A DNA stretch of 10,333 nt, from positions 1 through 10,333 of the forward strand of contig JADDMT010000330.1 of NCBI GenBank assembly GCA_021401465.1. The letters run 5' to 3'. Both the position numbers and the translations under genes were made by a program. The stretch comes from Teratosphaeria epicoccoides. Taxonomy: Eukaryota > Ascomycota > Dothideomycetes > Mycosphaerellales > Teratosphaeriaceae. The notes under the pieces are model-generated. The model ran no database searches. It was not told the DNA's origin and saw only the letters and a list, made by a program, of their open reading frames with translations. Shown here one piece after another: positions 8,115 to 10,333 of this stretch; position 1 is the first letter of the stretch; every line of letters begins with the position of its first letter.

Positions 8115-8299
8115 TATAACTTATAGTACTCCCATGACGGTACTATGACTCATAGCACTTAGGACCTACATGATCCTGTATCCTACAGTACTCCGGACAG
8201 TACTCCTGACACTCATGACACTATCCCCCTCTTAGTCTAGCTCGTCCCTAAGCTACCTCATTAGTGCGGGGTTTCTCTTGTTTCTTCTTTCAAACTGTG
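8115..8299 (+). promoter_or_regulatory. Possible promoter/leader of companion ORF 2
   Basis: TATAA at 8115-8119 inside the LTR, three AGTACTCC repeats (8125, 8187, 8199), and a pyrimidine-rich leader (TTTCTCTTGTTTCTTCTTT at 8271-8290) precede ATG 8300. If used, transcription would start in the LTR antisense to gag-pol, parallel to the arrangement before 427. Confidence 0.35.
8221..8233 (-). other. Polypurine tract of element 2
   Basis: AAGAGGGGGATAG on the minus strand directly precedes the TG of the LTR. It would prime plus-strand cDNA synthesis. It lies between the companion ORF and the LTR, so that ORF is inside the element. Confidence 0.7.
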
Positions 8300-8932
8300 A
8301 TGTCTTCTCTTTCTACATCACTGCCTTGTGTCATTCTAGACACTGACGCCCCTTCAACGCAGAAACGCAAACGCCGCGCGAATTAAATCTATCGTTAGGG
8401 CCAGGACAGCATGAAGTCCTGTACTTGGTGTCAAGAGCTAAAGCTCGTCTGTTAGGTACACATTTCCTCGGGGAAATGTTCGCAATGTTACTTTAGCAAC
8501 TGTCGGAGTTGCGACGCGAAGGTGACAGAGGTCGAATAGAAGAAGTTAGGTGATTAGCGGAAAAGACTAATTGCCGATCTCGATCGTGCGAAGGTAGTCC
8601 TAGCCGAAGCTTCGCAGAAGATGCTAGAGGCGCATGCGAAGGAGATGCGTCTTCGAAAACAGTTAGACGTAGTCGACTAGGAGGTCGAAGATAGTCGCGC
8701 TCTCGAGGAGCGCGAGATCAGGGAGGAGGAGGCCGAGGAACAAGCTCTTGCGCAGGCCGGGTTTCTTCTTGACCTAGATCCTTCCGCGGGTCTCGCTCTT
8801 AGTCCTACGACATGGAGCGCAATAGAGGGTTTCGCTAACTCCTCATATTGGGGTTTCCTGGATGGCGTGATAGCCGAGCCGGTCGACGGCGTCCCGCAGG
8901 AGTCTAGTCGTGGCTTAGGATCTTCTTCCTAG
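8300..8932 (+). pseudogene. Damaged antisense companion ORF 2 (zinc-cluster-like, coiled coil)
   Basis: ATG 8300 to TAG 8930-8932 is a single 211-codon frame with six internal stops: TAA 8384, TAG 8396, 8453, 8537, 8555 and 8678. Cysteines are regularly placed: Cys41-x2-Cys44-x6-Cys51-x8-Cys60-x2-Cys63-x4-Cys68-x2-Cys71, suggesting metal binding and reminiscent of fungal zinc clusters. Residues about 78-153 are rich in Glu, Lys, Arg, Leu and Ala with no Pro or Gly runs, a likely coiled coil for dimerisation. A short basic KRKRR run lies near residue 23. The C-terminal part contains two Trp and Asp/Pro-rich sequence. It lies between pol and 3' LTR, antisense, and overlaps the pol stop by 18 bp. 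I recognise no named family. Confidence 0.72.
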
Positions 8933-8939
8933 GTTCGTT

Positions 8940-9105
8940 CCTTTCTCGAAACTTCGTATCTTTTGCTGACAGTTTCGCAGGTGTTCTAGGGGTTCCTAGG
9001 TGTTCTCGGTACTCCTATATCCTTCCCATTTTACTAAGTACTGTCGCTGTCTGTCCTGCTAGCGAGTGTCGATAATCCTTTCGACAGAGTACTCCGGTTC
9101 TTCTA
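8940..9105 (-). other. Element 2 chromodomain
   Basis: EYSVERIIDTR, TAG (9061-9059), QDRQRQYLVKWEGY, RSTENT, TAG, EPLEHLRNC. The first aromatic and YLVKWEGY match chromodomains; the second conserved Trp (NTWEP) is replaced by TAG. This places the element with the chromodomain Gypsy group. Confidence 0.88.
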
Positions 9106-9619
9106 CTTCAGGGTCGAGTAGTAAGGGTTCTGATTGCAGTGCGGCGTCCGGCGCTGCTTGTTCTAGCAGAGAGACATAGAACACAGGGTGTATTCTCATC
9201 TGCTCGGGTAGCTGTAATTCAAAATTGACTGGTCCCGTCTTGGCCTTGATCCTAAATGGTCCTAGTTTTACAGCGTCTAGTTTTTTACTCGGTTTGTCCG
9301 ATTTGATGTGACGGCAGAGGAGATACACCTTGTCCCCCTCCTTTAGAATTAGTCCCTCAATTCTCTTACGATTCGCGTACCGTGCCATGTTCTGCTAATA
9401 GAACTACAGGTCGAGTCGTGCTTCTGTTTGCAGTCGGCGTAGATGTTCTACTCGTCTGAGTGCTGCTAGGTTCGGATCACTAGCTAAGACGTCTAGAATG
9501 TCTTCTATAGCTGATCCATACGCCATCTGAAATGGCGAGAGTCCTGTCGACTCTGCCGGCGTACTATTATACGCGAGCTGTGCCATTAGCAACAACTCTA
9601 CCTAGTTGTTCTGGTCCCT

Positions 9620-10190
9620 ATTAACATAGGATCGAAGGTACTGTTCTAACGTCTGATTTAGGCGTTCTGTCTGTCCATCCGTCTGAGGGTAGAAGGAAGT
9701 ACTTAATCGATGTTTGACCTGGAATTGTCTCATCAGGGCTCTCTAGAAGTTGGAGGTAAACACGGATCCTCGATCCGTTACTAGGTCCTGTAGCATGCCG
9801 TGTAATGCTACTACCCATTTGATGAAGACATGCGCGATATCTTTAGTCTTGAAGTCTTCGCGGTAAGGGATAAATTTCCCGAACTTGGTGAATTAGTCGA
9901 CTACTACCATGATCCCGTCGAAGAACTCATTAGTCGCGGGTTCTCTCGACTAAGGTAGTTTGACGATAAAATCCATAGCGAGCGATTCCCATGGCCGTTA
10001 AGGTACCTTTAGTAGTCGTAGTAGCCTATACGGTCTGTGACAGTCGTACTTACTTCGTCGGCAAGTCACACATCGACGGACGTAGTCCTCGATTGCCTTG
10101 CTTATCCTAGGGAAGTAATATTCTTGTCGGAGAATTTGCTTCATTTTAGACACTCCCGGGTGTCCTGCCTAAGGTACGTCGTGTCGGAGG
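9620..10190 (-). other. Element 2 integrase zinc domain and catalytic core
   Basis: Zinc domain: GHPGVSK around 10160 and CVTC around 10090. Core: Asp of AMDFIV near 9978, Asp of TDRGSVF near 9778, Glu of QTDGQTER near 9670. All three catalytic residues are intact, unlike element 1. In-frame TAG or TAA codons occur after VP, LP, VVVD, TSNF and DQNN. Confidence 0.92.
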
Positions 10191-10333
10191 CGTAGTAGTT
10201 CCGATTGTAAAGACGTTAGCACGTATACTAATCCTTGAAACAGAAGGATTCCGTCTTCGTCTTCCTAATCCTCCTGTCCATCAATGTCGTCGCGGACAGC
10301 GAGTGCGGTTAGGTCATGGATTAGGGCGTTCTT

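Larger units (their letters stand above)
7731..8220 (-). repeat. 3' LTR of element 2 (490 bp)
   Basis: The plus-strand left end reads TGTCATAAGGG and the minus-strand right end TGTCATGAGTG, an imperfect inverted terminal repeat with TG...CA ends. The left end abuts the broken gag copy, and the right end abuts a polypurine tract on the minus strand, as a 3' LTR must. CTAGA at 7726-7730 is a candidate 5-bp target duplication; its partner would be outside the window. On the minus strand a TATATA (7906-7901) gives a plausible U3/R border about 320 bases into the LTR. No second LTR copy is in the window to confirm the ends. Confidence 0.78.
7731..10333 (-). mobile_element. Second Ty3/Gypsy chromodomain element (element 2), 3' part only
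   Basis: The 3' LTR is at 7731-8220, the polypurine tract at 8221-8233, an antisense companion ORF at 8300-8932, and integrase-chromodomain at 8915-10333, continuing beyond the window. It is inserted into the inverted gag fragment of the element 1 family, so it arrived after that copy. Its protein differs clearly from element 1 (different linkers, integrase C-terminus and chromodomain), so it is a separate family with the same plan. It carries RIP-like stops but fewer missense losses at the catalytic sites visible here. Confidence 0.88.
8915..10333 (-). pseudogene. Element 2 pol, integrase to chromodomain, 5' end beyond window
   Basis: A single frame enters at the right edge and ends at TAA 8917-8915, 473 codons with 11 internal stops (9 TAG, 2 TAA). 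Order: linker, zinc domain with AGHPGVSK and CVTCRRSK, core with AMDFIVKLP, VTDRGSVFTSNF and YPQTDGQTERLNQTLEQYL. The DDE triad is complete and the D-to-E gap is 35. Then NSTPAESTGLSPFQMAYG, MARYANRKR, the GPF/Y module (LGPFRI, HPVFYVSLL) and a chromodomain. Stops follow TSNF, DQNN and ENT, where Trp is expected, and VVVD and DTR, where Gln is likely. Apart from nonsense changes the protein is well kept, so this copy seems younger or less mutated than element 1. Confidence 0.92.

Noticed and set aside
9621..9818. Minus-strand open frame out of phase with element 2 pol
   Set aside because: The pol frame across this stretch gives textbook integrase motifs; this one is just free of stops by chance.

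Overview
The window looks like repeat-derived DNA from a filamentous ascomycete fungus. I read it as two damaged Ty3/Gypsy LTR retrotransposons of the chromodomain (chromovirus-like) type, plus a fragment of a third copy. The organism is inferred from the chromodomain-ended Gypsy polyproteins and from a repeat-induced-point-mutation (RIP)-like damage pattern. I see no host gene, tRNA, rRNA or CRISPR.

Layout. (1) Bases 1-426 are CpG-rich, contain a TATA box, and probably include the end of the 3' LTR of element 1. (2) 427-1923 (+) is a damaged cysteine-containing, highly charged companion ORF. (3) 2064-7028 (-) is one continuous but nonsense-riddled gag-pol frame: gag, zinc knuckle, protease, RT, RNase H, HHCC/DDE integrase, chromodomain. 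(4) 7057-7437 is a non-coding leader or LTR remnant. (5) 7438-7730 (+) is an inverted copy of the element 1 gag start. (6) 7731-8220 is a well-bounded 490-bp LTR belonging to element 2, inserted into that gag copy. It carries a striking array of alternating inverted repeats. (7) 8221-8233 is the polypurine tract of element 2. (8) 8300-8932 (+) is a second damaged companion ORF. (9) 8915 to the window edge (-) is the integrase/chromodomain end of element 2 pol.

Two points stand out. First, both elements share one unusual plan: an extra ORF, antisense to gag-pol, between the end of pol and the 3' LTR, encoding a protein with two CX2C-type cysteine clusters followed by charged or coiled-coil sequence. 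Second, the damage is almost purely point mutation. Gag-pol of element 1 keeps one frame for 1655 codons and every damaged gene keeps its frame, while in-frame stops are mostly TAG. In the 293-bp inverted gag pair all 12 differences are C:G to T:A transitions at CpG or CpApG. TAG falls where Gln or Trp is expected, so I infer RIP-like mutation and not a changed genetic code.
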